Assembly (NCBI RefSeq): GCF_000284295.1
Contig: NC_017093.1
Location: forward strand, 1,798,001-1,862,000
Direction of reading: 5' to 3'
DNA from: Actinoplanes missouriensis 431
Lineage (GTDB): Bacteria > Actinomycetota > Actinomycetes > Mycobacteriales > Micromonosporaceae
DNA: 64,000 bases
Below the pieces are notes generated by a model. That model was given only the letters and a program-made list of their open reading frames with translations, was not told the DNA's origin and made no database searches. This document shows positions 18,151 through 26,683 of the stretch, one piece after another (position 1 is the first letter of the stretch; each line of letters opens with the position of its first letter). A program made the position numbers and the translations under genes.

Positions 18151-18855
18151 ATGACCGCCGTGCTGCTGATCGAGGACGACGACCGGATCCGGCTGTCGCT
18201 GTCCATGGCCCTGGAGGATGAGGGGTACACCGCGTACACCTCGGCCACCGCCGAGGAGGGCCTCGCCGACTACCGCCGCAGGCCCGCCGACACGGTGCTG
18301 GTCGACCTCATGCTGCCGGGCATGGACGGCTTCGAGTGCATCCGGCAGCTGCGCCGGGAGACCGAGGTGCCGATCATCGTGATCAGCGCGCGGGACGACA
18401 CGCACGACATCGTGGCCGCGCTGGAGGCGGGCGCCGACGACTACGTGGTCAAGCCGGTGGCGGTCAAGGAGCTGGCCGCGCGGCTGCGGGCGCTGCGGCG
18501 CCGGGCCCGGGTGGCCGCCGCCGCGGCCACCGCGCCGGTGGACACCGCGCCGGTGGCGACCGTGCTGACGTTCGGCGATCTGCAGGTCAGTCCGGATGCC
18601 GGCGAGGTACGGCTGAACGGCGACCCGGTCAAGGTGACCCGCACCGAGTTCCGGCTGCTGTGCGAGCTCGCCGCCCATCCCGGGCTGGTGCTCTCCCGTC
18701 AGCAGCTGCTGCAGCGGGTCTGGGGATACGAGTTCGGCGACGAGCGGGTGGTCGACGTGCACGTCGGCCGGCTGCGCCACAAGATCGAGGTGGACAACCG
18801 GGAACCCCGGCACCTGGTCACCGTGCGTGGCCTCGGGTACAAGCTGCAGCCGTGA
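18151..18855 (+). CDS. OmpR/PhoB-family response regulator (orphan)
   Basis: This 234-aa protein has a receiver domain with D9/D10/D11 and phospho-acceptor D52 in LVDLMLPGMDG. An Ala-rich linker comes next, then an OmpR-type winged helix with RTEFRLLCELAAHPG and DVHVGRLRHKIE. It resembles CseB-type regulators of actinomycetes. No histidine kinase gene follows. The next 246 bp hold an inverted repeat and then the end of an unrelated convergent gene, so the partner kinase must be elsewhere. An open frame continues after the stop but does not resemble a kinase. Confidence 0.9.
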   Translation: MTAVLLIEDDDRIRLSLSMALEDEGYTAYTSATAEEGLADYRRRPADTVLVDLMLPGMDGFECIRQLRRETEVPIIVISARDDTHDIVAALEAGADDYVVKPVAVKELAARLRALRRRARVAAAAATAPVDTAPVATVLTFGDLQVSPDAGEVRLNGDPVKVTRTEFRLLCELAAHPGLVLSRQQLLQRVWGYEFGDERVVDVHVGRLRHKIEVDNREPRHLVTVRGLGYKLQP

Positions 18856-18948
18856 AGCCGATCGGCCTGCGAACGCCCGTCCCGCAGGCGCTCATCGCCC
18901 GTCGGGCGTCGCCGTTCTGGATCGTGGAAACGCCGCTGCCGGTTCCCG

Positions 18949-19044
18949 CGTGGGTGAGGGCACACGCAACGGCACCGTGGGCCCGCGTCCCCGCCATAGC
19001 CGGGATGAACGCACACGCAACGCATCCGTGTGCCGTCACCCACG
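18949..19044. repeat. Long inverted repeat between convergent genes
   Basis: CGTGGGTGAGGGCACACG at 18949-18966 and CGTGTGCCGTCACCCACG at 19027-19044 pair over 18 bp with a single mismatch. Within the 60-bp loop, GCACACGCAACG occurs again, giving a second nested pairing. It lies between the orphan regulator and the convergent globin-reductase gene, so it may stop transcription from both sides. Confidence 0.6.
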
Positions 19045-19101
19045 CCCGCGCGGGCTTCGGTGTGCCGCGGTCCCGGCTCGGCGACCCACGCGCGTACCCG
19101 A

Positions 19102-20874
19102 TCATTCCGGAGGGTCGTGGTGGATCCGCGCCGGCGGCACCCCGAGATCCTCCAGCGCCGCCGTCGTCGCCGCGACCATCAGCGGCGGGCCGGCGAGGCA
19201 GACCTCGTGGCGGGACCACTCGCCGTAGGCCGCGACCGCGTCCGTGACCAGCCCGTACGCATACGGCCCGGGATTGCCCTCGGACACCACCGGAACCACC
19301 GTCGCCTTCGGGGCCTCATGGGCAATAGCGGACACGTCGTCGATGTCATACAGCTCGCTGAGCTCCCGCACGCCCCAGAACAGGACGACCGGGCGCGGGT
19401 CGGCGGTGGCGGCCACCTGGGCGAGCATCGCCTTCATCGGGGCTATCCCGGTGTCTCCGGCGATCATCAGGACGCCGCGGCCCGCTTCGGAGGGAAGTGC
19501 CAGGTCACCCTCGGCGCGGGTGAGCCGGATCCGATCGCCGGTGCGGGTTCCGTGCACGAGGGTGTGGCTCACGCCGGCCGCGGACTTGGCGCGGACGTGC
19601 AGTTCGAGGGTTTCGTCCCGGTGCGGGGCGCCGGCCAGCGAGTACGGCCGCCACACTCCGGGCAGCTGGTCGACTTCGACGCCGGCGTACTGGCCGGGGC
19701 GGTACGGCATGGGCAGAAACGGTCGCACCCGGATCACCGCGAGGTCCGGCCGGCGCAGTTCGTGGGCGAGCACCTCGGCGGTCCAGACGGTCGGCTGGTA
19801 CGCGGCGAGCGTCCCCCCGTGCACGATCCACTCGTAGGTGTGCTGCCACGCCCATCGCCACGCCTGATCGAAGTCCTGCCGCCACCCGCCGGGCGCCATG
19901 CCGGCCCGCAGCGCCTCGGCGAGCGCCGCTCCGACGAGTTGCAGCTGGTTCCACTGCACGCCGCTCTCGGCGAGCGCGGCGCCGAGCTGCCCGCACCCGG
20001 TGACGACGGTGGGCGGATCGTCCAGATTGTGGGCTATCCAGGTGAGCGCCCGTGCCAGTTGGCGGCGCTGCGTGTCGGCCGTTCCGGGAACCGTCGCGAG
20101 CAGGTCCGGCTGGGCCTGGAGCAGGGCGTCCCACAGTCGTTCGGCCACCTCGGCGGTGCCGCCCGCGAACGTCAGGCTGGTGCTGAGCATCCGCTGGACG
20201 TCGCGCAGTTCGGCGTCGTCGGCCGGGTTCATGCCGTCGACTCCGGGGGCGTTGCGTTTCGGCGCAGGACCGTGCGGGCCGCCCCGGGACGGATATCCGT
20301 AGAGCGTCGGGTCGGCCGGGAACTCGGTGCCGGGCGGGCCGACCGGCCGGATCCCCTCGATGCCGGGGATCGGGGCGGCCGGTGTGGCGGGGCCGGCCGG
20401 GTTCACGCCGGTGATCGGGTTGATCCGGCCGGCGGCGGCGCCCCACACGCCTTTCGACGCTCCGGGGCGGCGTTTCGCGCCGAGACCGGACCGGCCGAGG
20501 GTGGCGCCGGGATCGCCGCGCCAGAGGATCTCCGGGTTGGCCCGGTCCGCCGGTCGCTGCGGGTCGGGCGGGGCGGGGCGGGCGGCCGCCGGGCGTCCCG
20601 AGGCCGATCGGCCCGACGGCGGGCGGCTGGCGGCGGGCGGGATCCGGCTCGGGTGCGGCGCCGGCGTGTCGGGGAAGCGGGACACGTCGTCCCCCGGATC
20701 CGCCGGTTCCGCCGGTTCGTGCGCCGGCTCGGTGCCGGCGGGAACGTCGGAGAGCGCCGCCGCGGTGTCCGCCGCCCCGGCCTCGGCGGCGTCCGGCGCG
20801 TTCTGGCGCAGTCGGATGGCTCGCAGCAGAGCGAGCAGATGCGGGTCGGAGCCCGGTCCCGAACCAGCCGACAC
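19102..20874 (-). CDS. Flavohaemoprotein-like globin/ferredoxin-NADP reductase fusion with degenerate globin
   Basis: This 590-aa protein has a disordered Pro/Ala-rich N-terminus (1-215) and a globin-like domain (about 216-352). An FAD/NAD reductase domain follows, with RPYS at 409-412, AGDTGIAPM and CLAGPP. The reductase would pass electrons from NAD(P)H to the globin, as in nitric-oxide dioxygenases. However, the residue aligning with the proximal haem His is L301, and the Phe of the CD corner is also missing, so haem binding in the usual way is doubtful. GTG at 20874 has GAGGGG 7 bp upstream. Confidence 0.85.
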   Translation of the reverse strand: MSAGSGPGSDPHLLALLRAIRLRQNAPDAAEAGAADTAAALSDVPAGTEPAHEPAEPADPGDDVSRFPDTPAPHPSRIPPAASRPPSGRSASGRPAAARPAPPDPQRPADRANPEILWRGDPGATLGRSGLGAKRRPGASKGVWGAAAGRINPITGVNPAGPATPAAPIPGIEGIRPVGPPGTEFPADPTLYGYPSRGGPHGPAPKRNAPGVDGMNPADDAELRDVQRMLSTSLTFAGGTAEVAERLWDALLQAQPDLLATVPGTADTQRRQLARALTWIAHNLDDPPTVVTGCGQLGAALAESGVQWNQLQLVGAALAEALRAGMAPGGWRQDFDQAWRWAWQHTYEWIVHGGTLAAYQPTVWTAEVLAHELRRPDLAVIRVRPFLPMPYRPGQYAGVEVDQLPGVWRPYSLAGAPHRDETLELHVRAKSAAGVSHTLVHGTRTGDRIRLTRAEGDLALPSEAGRGVLMIAGDTGIAPMKAMLAQVAATADPRPVVLFWGVRELSELYDIDDVSAIAHEAPKATVVPVVSEGNPGPYAYGLVTDAVAAYGEWSRHEVCLAGPPLMVAATTAALEDLGVPPARIHHDPPE

Positions 20875-20924
20875 TGGCAACCCCTCGGAGAAGTGAGCTA
20901 CATCGCCTCCACCATATGCCGGAT

Positions 20925-20944
20925 GTGCCGGAAATATCCGGCAC
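20925..20944. promoter_or_regulatory. Perfect palindrome between divergent genes
   Basis: GTGCCGGA and TCCGGCAC are perfect 8-bp arms around AATA, and a further TGCCGGA lies just before it. The site is 50 bp upstream of the globin-reductase start and 47 bp upstream of the SpoU methyltransferase start. It is likely a repressor or activator site for one or both genes; the binding protein is unknown. Confidence 0.5.
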
Positions 20945-20991
20945 GCAGGGGCCAGGGGCGGCCGCCCGAGCGCGGTAGGCACAATGCCTGG

Positions 20992-21786
20992 GTGCCACCA
21001 CTGAGCATCACCAGCCCCGACGACCCGCGCATCGCCGACTACCGGGCACTTACCGACGTCGAACTGCGCACCAAGTGGGAACCCCCGAACGGGCTGTTCA
21101 TCGCCGAAGGCGAGCTGGTCATCCAGCGTGCACTGCGAGCCGGGTACCGGATGCGCTCCGCCCTGGTCGACCAGAAACGCGCCGACCAGCTCACCGGCCT
21201 GCCCGCGGACGCCCCGCTCTACACCGCGCCCGCGCCCGTCCTCGAGTCGATCACCGGCTTCCACGTGCACCGGGGCATCCTGGCGTCGTTCCACCGCCGC
21301 GACCTCACGCCGCTCGGCGAGCTGCTGGCCGGAGCGAAACGCCTGGCCGTCCTGGAGGGCCTGAACACGCACACCAACCTGGGCGCCCTCTTCCGCAGCG
21401 CGGCCGCCCTCGGTATCGACGCGGTGGTCCTCTCACCCAACTGCGCTGACCCGCTCTACCGCCGGGCCGTGCGGGTCAGCATGGGTGAGGTGTTCGCCAT
21501 CCCGTACGCCAAGTCGGAGAACTGGCCGGAGACCCTCGCCACGATCCGCGAAGCGGGCTTCACCCTGCTCGCCATGACCCCGGCCGACGACGCGGTCGCC
21601 CTGCAGGACCTGACACCGGCCCAGCGCGAACGCCCCGCCCTCCTCCTCGGCGCCGAAGGCCCCGGCCTCACCCCGCACGCCCTGCGCGCCAGCGACGTCC
21701 GCGTCGCCATCCCCATGCGCAACGGCGTCGACTCCCTCAACGTCGCCACCGCCGCGGCGATCGCCTTCTGGGAACTATGCCGATGA
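20992..21786 (+). CDS. TrmH/SpoU-family RNA methyltransferase
   Basis: This 264-aa protein has the three SpoU motifs: NLGALFRSAAALG, LLGAEGPGL and IPMRNGVDSLNVATAAAI, the last with the knot and AdoMet-binding loop. An N-terminal substrate-binding domain of the SpoU type precedes them. It should 2'-O-methylate a ribose in rRNA or tRNA; which nucleotide cannot be told. The GTG at 20992 has no clear ribosome-binding site, and TAGGCACAAT lies just upstream, so a leaderless transcript is possible. It stands alone. Confidence 0.9.
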   Translation: MPPLSITSPDDPRIADYRALTDVELRTKWEPPNGLFIAEGELVIQRALRAGYRMRSALVDQKRADQLTGLPADAPLYTAPAPVLESITGFHVHRGILASFHRRDLTPLGELLAGAKRLAVLEGLNTHTNLGALFRSAAALGIDAVVLSPNCADPLYRRAVRVSMGEVFAIPYAKSENWPETLATIREAGFTLLAMTPADDAVALQDLTPAQRERPALLLGAEGPGLTPHALRASDVRVAIPMRNGVDSLNVATAAAIAFWELCR

Positions 21787-21962
21787 TCGGGTACGGGCGA
21801 CCCCGCCCCCAACCGCACTGAGACCGTCCCGCCCGTTCCGCGCGGCCACCGTCCGGCCGCCGGCCGCAGCGCGGCCGCCGGGACACGTCAGTGGTCCCGG
21901 TGCGAGCCGTCCCGCCCCCGATGAGGTCCCCGCCCGCGCCGCCGGGGCACGGGCGGGACGGG

Positions 21963-22325
21963 TCAGGGGACCGCGTAACCGGGGATGGACGGCCATCGGA
22001 CGGTCAGCACCACCGATTCCTCGGCGGCCACCCACGAGTGATCCACGCCGCGCGCCCACACCACGTAATCGCCCTGCTTGTCGAGCACCACGGTCCGCTC
22101 CGGGAACTCCATGTGGAAGCAGCCGCTGATCAGCACGAGCAGCGCCGTCCGGTCCTCGCCGCGCACCCACTGCGCCCGCCGGTCGCCCTTCGGATGGCGG
22201 CCCCACTTGATCTCGACGTCCGTGCTGTGCCGCAGGTCGCCCTCGGGCTTGAAGTGGCCGAGCAGCCACCCCCGATCGGCGAGCGCGTCCGGGTCGGCGT
22301 TACCGACGTAGATCCCATCTGTCAC
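21963..22325 (-). CDS. Cupin-like domain protein
   Basis: This 120-aa protein looks like a small one-domain cupin. The region CFHMEFPERTVVLDKQGDYV is followed by WARGVDHSWVA, which fits the second cupin motif. The first motif lacks the usual His-x-His, so metal binding is uncertain. The GTG at 22325 is the only start giving the full fold, with a weak upstream site. It is 11 bp from the stop of the serine hydrolase gene upstream on the same strand, suggesting an operon with it and murL. The substrate is unknown. Confidence 0.65.
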   Translation of the reverse strand: MTDGIYVGNADPDALADRGWLLGHFKPEGDLRHSTDVEIKWGRHPKGDRRAQWVRGEDRTALLVLISGCFHMEFPERTVVLDKQGDYVVWARGVDHSWVAAEESVVLTVRWPSIPGYAVP

Positions 22326-22336
22326 GGTCGCCGACG

Positions 22337-23470
22337 CTACCGGGTGGCGCCGAGCACCGCCGCCACGAGCGGGCCGACCTCGCGGGCCGCCCCGCCGGGA
22401 TAGGTGCAGCGCTGCCGGGTGTAGGCGATCACGAGGCCGCGGGACGGATCGGCCAGAGCGTGCGTGCCGGAGACGCCGCTGTGACCGAAAGCGGTCTCGC
22501 TGAGCCCCGGGTAGCGCAGGTGCTGGATCTCGAAGCCGAGGCCGAAGTGGTTGCGCTCGCCGGTGACTCGGTCGAAGCCGTCGGAGGTGCGCGCGGCGAA
22601 CTCCGCGAGGGTGTGCCGGTCGACGAGCGGCGCCCGGCCGCCGGTGCCCCAGAGCGCTGCGGCGTACATCGCGGCCAGGCCTCGTGCGCTGGCCACGGCC
22701 GCGCCGGAGACCGGGCCGCGGGCGCGCACGACGGGCGTGTTGATCCACTCGACGATGTCGGTGGGCGGGTGGGCGTTCCGGTTGAACGCGACGGCGGTGA
22801 GGCTCCGGGGCGGGATGACCGTCGTGTCGGCGGCCGGCAGAACCGGGCGGTAGCGCGACTCGTCGGGCCCGCCGAGGAAGACGTCGACGCCGAACGGTGA
22901 CCGGATCAGATCAAAGAACAACTTCTGCAGGGTACGGCCGGTGGCGTGCCACACGACTTCACCGAGGACCGCCCCGATCGTGAAGGCGTGGTACCCGTAC
23001 GCCGTGCCGGGCTCCCAGTACGGCGCCTGGTGGAGCAGCCGGGCCGCCACCGCACGGTCGTCGAGGAGCTCGTCCGGGGTGAACCCGCCGTCGACGCCGA
23101 TCAGCCCGGAGCGGTGGGCGAGCAGGTCCCGCAGCGTGAGGCGGGGGAGCGGGAACGCCGGCCAGTACTCGGCGACCCGGCGGTCCAGCTCCAGCACGCC
23201 GTCGTCCACGAGTCGCGCGATCACCAGGTAGACCGCGCCCTTGCCGGCCGAGAACACCCCGGTCAGCGCGTCACCGTCACCGGCCGCCGCGGTCCACAGG
23301 TCGACGACGAGCCGGCCGTCCACGTGGACGGCCAGCTGCGCGCCGGGATCCCCGGGCAACCCGGCGAGCACGTCGGCCACCGGGGCGAACGAGTCGTGGG
23401 CGTGTCCCCGTACCGCAATGGTGGCCGGCGCCGGACCGCGCCGGTCTCGCGTCGTGGGGTAGATGATCAG
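22337..23470 (-). CDS. Beta-lactamase-related serine hydrolase (EstB-like)
   Basis: The protein has SAGK as the SxxK motif, YGYH in the second-motif region and FGHSGVSG as the third motif, so an esterase- or peptidase-like serine hydrolase is likely. The start is unclear. Homology by eye seems to begin near AVRGHAHDSF, but no ATG, GTG or TTG lies between there and the stop of murL. A CTG at 23470 (377 aa), preceded by GAGG and overlapping the murL TGA, would couple translation; a GTG at 23380 would cut off part of the fold. Coordinates use the CTG. Confidence 0.78.
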   Translation of the reverse strand: MIIYPTTRDRRGPAPATIAVRGHAHDSFAPVADVLAGLPGDPGAQLAVHVDGRLVVDLWTAAAGDGDALTGVFSAGKGAVYLVIARLVDDGVLELDRRVAEYWPAFPLPRLTLRDLLAHRSGLIGVDGGFTPDELLDDRAVAARLLHQAPYWEPGTAYGYHAFTIGAVLGEVVWHATGRTLQKLFFDLIRSPFGVDVFLGGPDESRYRPVLPAADTTVIPPRSLTAVAFNRNAHPPTDIVEWINTPVVRARGPVSGAAVASARGLAAMYAAALWGTGGRAPLVDRHTLAEFAARTSDGFDRVTGERNHFGLGFEIQHLRYPGLSETAFGHSGVSGTHALADPSRGLVIAYTRQRCTYPGGAAREVGPLVAAVLGATR

Positions 23471-24765
23471 ACCGCCTCGTCGAGGATCTTCCGGTAGGCC
23501 GGGGGAATGTGATTCGGGCCGCCCGGCGTGAAGACGGCGCTGTGTGACGCGTCGGCCCACGCGGAGGCGGGCACGGCGGCGCGCAGCGCGACGAGCACCG
23601 GGGCGTCGTCGGTCAGCAGAGAGAGCGCGACCAGGCACTCCTCGGCCTCGCCGACGCACTCGAACGGCTTGTGCGCGTCCACGCCGAGCAGTTCGAGGAA
23701 GCCGGGGACCTGGGCCGGGTCGGCGAACAGGTCGTGGCCGAAGATGTGCGCGAGTCGTTCGCGGGGCATGTGCGGAGCCATCGCCAGGTAAACGAACCGG
23801 CACTTCGGACAGTCACCGCACCAGCGTGCCGTCGGGTCGTGAAGTTTGAACGCCTTGTTACAACTGGTGACGACGTCATCATACGCTGTGTAACCGGCGA
23901 AGAGCTGGGCGATGTGCAGCTCGGAGAGCGTGCGGAGCAGCGAGAAGTACGGGTCGGCAAGCCCCGCGTACGCCGTGACGGCCGCCCGCAGCAGGCCCTC
24001 CGCGGTCGCGCCCTTGGACCACTGGTGGTTGACCTCGTGACCGTTCCAGATCAGGTTCGGGTCGGAGGCGGAGCGCTCGTTCGACATCACCACCGGACCG
24101 AGGCCGTGCCAGACCGCGGTGGCGATCGCGATCAGCGAGTTGATCGCGGTGACCGGGATGTGGCCGTTCAACGCGCCGGCCTTGTTCAGCTCGAACAGCC
24201 GGGGGTCGAGCTTGCGGCGGGCGGCTAGGGCGGGCAGGCCGGACGCGGCGTTGACGTTCTCGATCACCGGGTTCGGGTTCACCGAGAACGGCACCGGGTC
24301 GAGCCCGGCGGCGCGGAGGATCTCCAGCGTGACGATCGAGTCCTTGCCGCCGCCGACCGCGGAGAGCGGCCTTCCCGACATCTCCGAAATTTCGGCATCC
24401 GGGAGCGCGCCGGGCGTGTCGATCGTGAGCTCCAGCACGTGCGGCAGCTGGTTGCGGTACGCGTACTCCGCCAGCCCGTCGGTGTAGACCGCCGTGAAGA
24501 ACGCGGTCACCGCCTCGGGCACGGCCTTCGGCGCCTCGATCCGCGGGGACGCGCCCACCTTGTAGTAGCTGACGCCGGCCACCACGTGCAGCAGGTCGAG
24601 AACCCGGTAGAACGCGTCCGGCACCTCCCGCCGGTGAGGCAGCGGAAACGTGATCGTCTCGGTGAAGCGCAGCGGCTCCGGCCCGTCGAGCAGGTAGTCG
24701 AACGCCGCCACCCCGGTCGTGGGATCGAACGTGTACGAGGGGAAGCGCATGACGTCGAACTGCAC
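23467..24765 (-). CDS. murL: UDP-MurNAc-L-Ala-L-Glu epimerase MurL
   Basis: This 432-aa protein matches my memory of MurL, which converts the terminal L-Glu of UDP-MurNAc-L-Ala-L-Glu to D-Glu in an ATP-dependent way. The ATP-pyrophosphatase-like loop SAVGGGKDS is at 135-143, and WCGDCPKCRFV supplies a Cys cluster. The identification is strengthened by the divergent gene 76 bp away, a MurD-like ligase of the kind that adds L-Glu (MurD2). The pair replaces the glutamate racemase plus classical MurD route. A good -10 (TAATAT) lies 32 bp upstream of the ATG. Confidence 0.88.
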   Translation of the reverse strand: MQFDVMRFPSYTFDPTTGVAAFDYLLDGPEPLRFTETITFPLPHRREVPDAFYRVLDLLHVVAGVSYYKVGASPRIEAPKAVPEAVTAFFTAVYTDGLAEYAYRNQLPHVLELTIDTPGALPDAEISEMSGRPLSAVGGGKDSIVTLEILRAAGLDPVPFSVNPNPVIENVNAASGLPALAARRKLDPRLFELNKAGALNGHIPVTAINSLIAIATAVWHGLGPVVMSNERSASDPNLIWNGHEVNHQWSKGATAEGLLRAAVTAYAGLADPYFSLLRTLSELHIAQLFAGYTAYDDVVTSCNKAFKLHDPTARWCGDCPKCRFVYLAMAPHMPRERLAHIFGHDLFADPAQVPGFLELLGVDAHKPFECVGEAEECLVALSLLTDDAPVLVALRAAVPASAWADASHSAVFTPGGPNHIPPAYRKILDEAV

Positions 24766-24796
24766 CCGGAAACTCCTGTCTTCTGGCCGACGGGCA

Positions 24797-24802
24797 ATAT
24801 TA
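24797..24802 (-). promoter_or_regulatory. Probable -10 element for murL
   Basis: On the minus strand this reads TAATAT, a near-consensus -10 box about 32 bp before the murL ATG. No clear -35 box is visible. Two TTCGGTT direct repeats flank the region on the plus strand, in front of murD2. Confidence 0.45.
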
Positions 24803-24841
24803 GTTCGGTTCGACGAGACGTGATTCGGTTAGGGGAGAGAC

Positions 24842-26194
24842 GTGCGCCTGGCAGACCTGCGTGGCCGCTCGGTGGCGGTCTGGGGCACCGGCCGCGAGGG
24901 CCGGGCCGCGGTGACCGCGATCGCGAAGCACGAGCCGTCCCGGCTGATCGCCGTCGACGACAGCGCGAACTACCTCGCCACGCCCTGGCAGGACGAGTTC
25001 GCGGCCCTCGCCCCGCTGGCCGGCGGTGAGCACGCGCAGGCCGCGCTCTACACGGCGGACGTCGTAGTGCGGTCACCCGGCGTGCCGCTGACCCACCCGT
25101 ACCTGGCGGAACTGCGCGCCCGCGGCGTCACCGTGACCGGCGGCAGCGCGCTGTGGATGGCGGAGAACGCCGCCAAGACCGTCGGCGTGACCGGCAGCAA
25201 GGGCAAGAGCACGACGTCCAGCCTGATCAGCCACCTGCTCGCGGCGGTCGGCAAGCCCAACGCCTACGGTGGCAACATCGGCGTGCCGCTGCTCGATCTG
25301 CCCGAATCTGATCTGTACGTGCTGGAGCTCTCCAGTTACCAGTGCGCCGACCTGACCGACTCGCCGCGGGTCGCCGTGGTGACGTCGCTCTTCCCCGAGC
25401 ACCTCGACTCGCACGGCAGTGAGCAGGCCTACTACCGGGACAAATTGAACCTTCTCCGGTACGGGCCCGAGCTGATCGTGGTCAACGCGGAGGACACCCG
25501 GCTCCGTGACGAGATCCGCGGGCTGACCGATGCCGGCGGGTTCCCGCCGGTGCCGGCCGCCGCCGAGGACTCCCGGTTCCGGGTCGAGGACGGGGTTGTC
25601 TACTGCAGTGACGAGCCGCTGTTCGCGCGGTCGGCGCTGGAGCTGAAGGGCCGGCACAACGAGCGGAACCTGTGCGTGGCGCTCGCGGTGCTCGACGGGA
25701 TGGGTGTGGACGTGCTGGGGTTGCGGGACGAGCTGGAGGCGGCTGTCCGGTCGTTCCGGGGCTTGCCGCATCGGCTCACCGAGATCGAGGACCCGTCCGG
25801 CGTGACGTTCGTGGACGACACGCTGTCGACGAGCCCGTACTCGGCGATGCACGCGATCGAGGCGTACGAGGATCGGCCACTCACCGTGCTGGTCGGTGGT
25901 ACGGATCGCGGGTTGGACTACGCGCCGTTACGTTCTTTCCTGGAGTCCCGCACACTCACCGTGATCGGCTTGCCGGACAGTGGGGCACGCATCATCTCGG
26001 AGATTTCGGATTTGTCGGGCGTAAGGACGATGCTGGCGGAGGATCTGGTGGACGCGGTGCGCCTGGCGCGCGAGGTCACCCCGGTCGGCGGGGTGGTGCT
26101 GCTGTCCCCGGCGGCGCCGAGTTACGGCCGCTTCCGCAACTTCGAACACCGCTCCGAAGTCTTCACCCAGGCAGTCCACGACACCGCCAAGTAG
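24842..26194 (+). CDS. murD2: UDP-N-acetylmuramoyl-L-alanine--L-glutamate ligase (MurD2-type)
   Basis: This 450-aa Mur ligase has the ATP loop GVTGSKGKSTTSS at 115-127, the central domain with ELSSYQ and the C-terminal domain with VGGTDRG. In the MurD2/MurL route it attaches L-Glu to UDP-MurNAc-L-Ala, and MurL then epimerises it. It starts with GTG after GGGGAGAG. Its place away from a dcw cluster and beside murL argues against the ordinary MurD, which may also exist elsewhere in the genome. It acts in the cytosol during peptidoglycan precursor synthesis. Confidence 0.88.
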   Translation: MRLADLRGRSVAVWGTGREGRAAVTAIAKHEPSRLIAVDDSANYLATPWQDEFAALAPLAGGEHAQAALYTADVVVRSPGVPLTHPYLAELRARGVTVTGGSALWMAENAAKTVGVTGSKGKSTTSSLISHLLAAVGKPNAYGGNIGVPLLDLPESDLYVLELSSYQCADLTDSPRVAVVTSLFPEHLDSHGSEQAYYRDKLNLLRYGPELIVVNAEDTRLRDEIRGLTDAGGFPPVPAAAEDSRFRVEDGVVYCSDEPLFARSALELKGRHNERNLCVALAVLDGMGVDVLGLRDELEAAVRSFRGLPHRLTEIEDPSGVTFVDDTLSTSPYSAMHAIEAYEDRPLTVLVGGTDRGLDYAPLRSFLESRTLTVIGLPDSGARIISEISDLSGVRTMLAEDLVDAVRLAREVTPVGGVVLLSPAAPSYGRFRNFEHRSEVFTQAVHDTAK

Positions 26195-26683
26195 CTCCCA
26201 CCGCGTAGGGCGGCGCCACCCGCGCCGCGCCGCTGTGCGCCCGCCCCGTCCCGCCCGCCCCGCCCCGCCCGCCCCGTCCCGCCCGCCCCGCACCGCCTCG
26301 TTGTGTGCCCGCATCGCATGGCGCCGGGCCGCCCGCTGCGTTGCGCGCACCGCGCCGCGGTGCCTGCTGCGCCGCCCGCGCCGCGTCGCCTCGTGGTGCG
26401 CCGCGCCGCCCTCGATGTGCCGCCCGCATCGCGCAGCCTCCTGGGCGCGCGATCTTGGCGAGTTGTGCCCGTGAGCTGACCGCGATCTGCCTAGATCTGC
26501 GTGGCTGGGGGTGCCGCGCGGGCGGCGACTCGGCCGGCGGCGGGGTGAAGGGCTGAGGAAGCGCCTGGCCGGGGCCGGCTTCGCGGGGCGTTGTCGTGGC
26601 TTCTGGGTGGGCGTTCGACCTCGTACGGAAAATTTTTTGATCTTGTTTCCGGAGTAACGGCGAGGTTTCGCCGCGTCACGGAG

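Noticed and set aside
18855-19247. Remnant histidine kinase downstream of the orphan regulator
   Set aside because: The open frame after the GTGA overlap contains no His-box, ATPase motifs or membrane helices, and most of it is antisense to the globin-reductase gene.
26235-26556. Several short open frames in the GC-rich region after murD2
   Set aside because: They are translations of CCCGCC-type low-complexity DNA in multiple frames and lack ribosome-binding sites.
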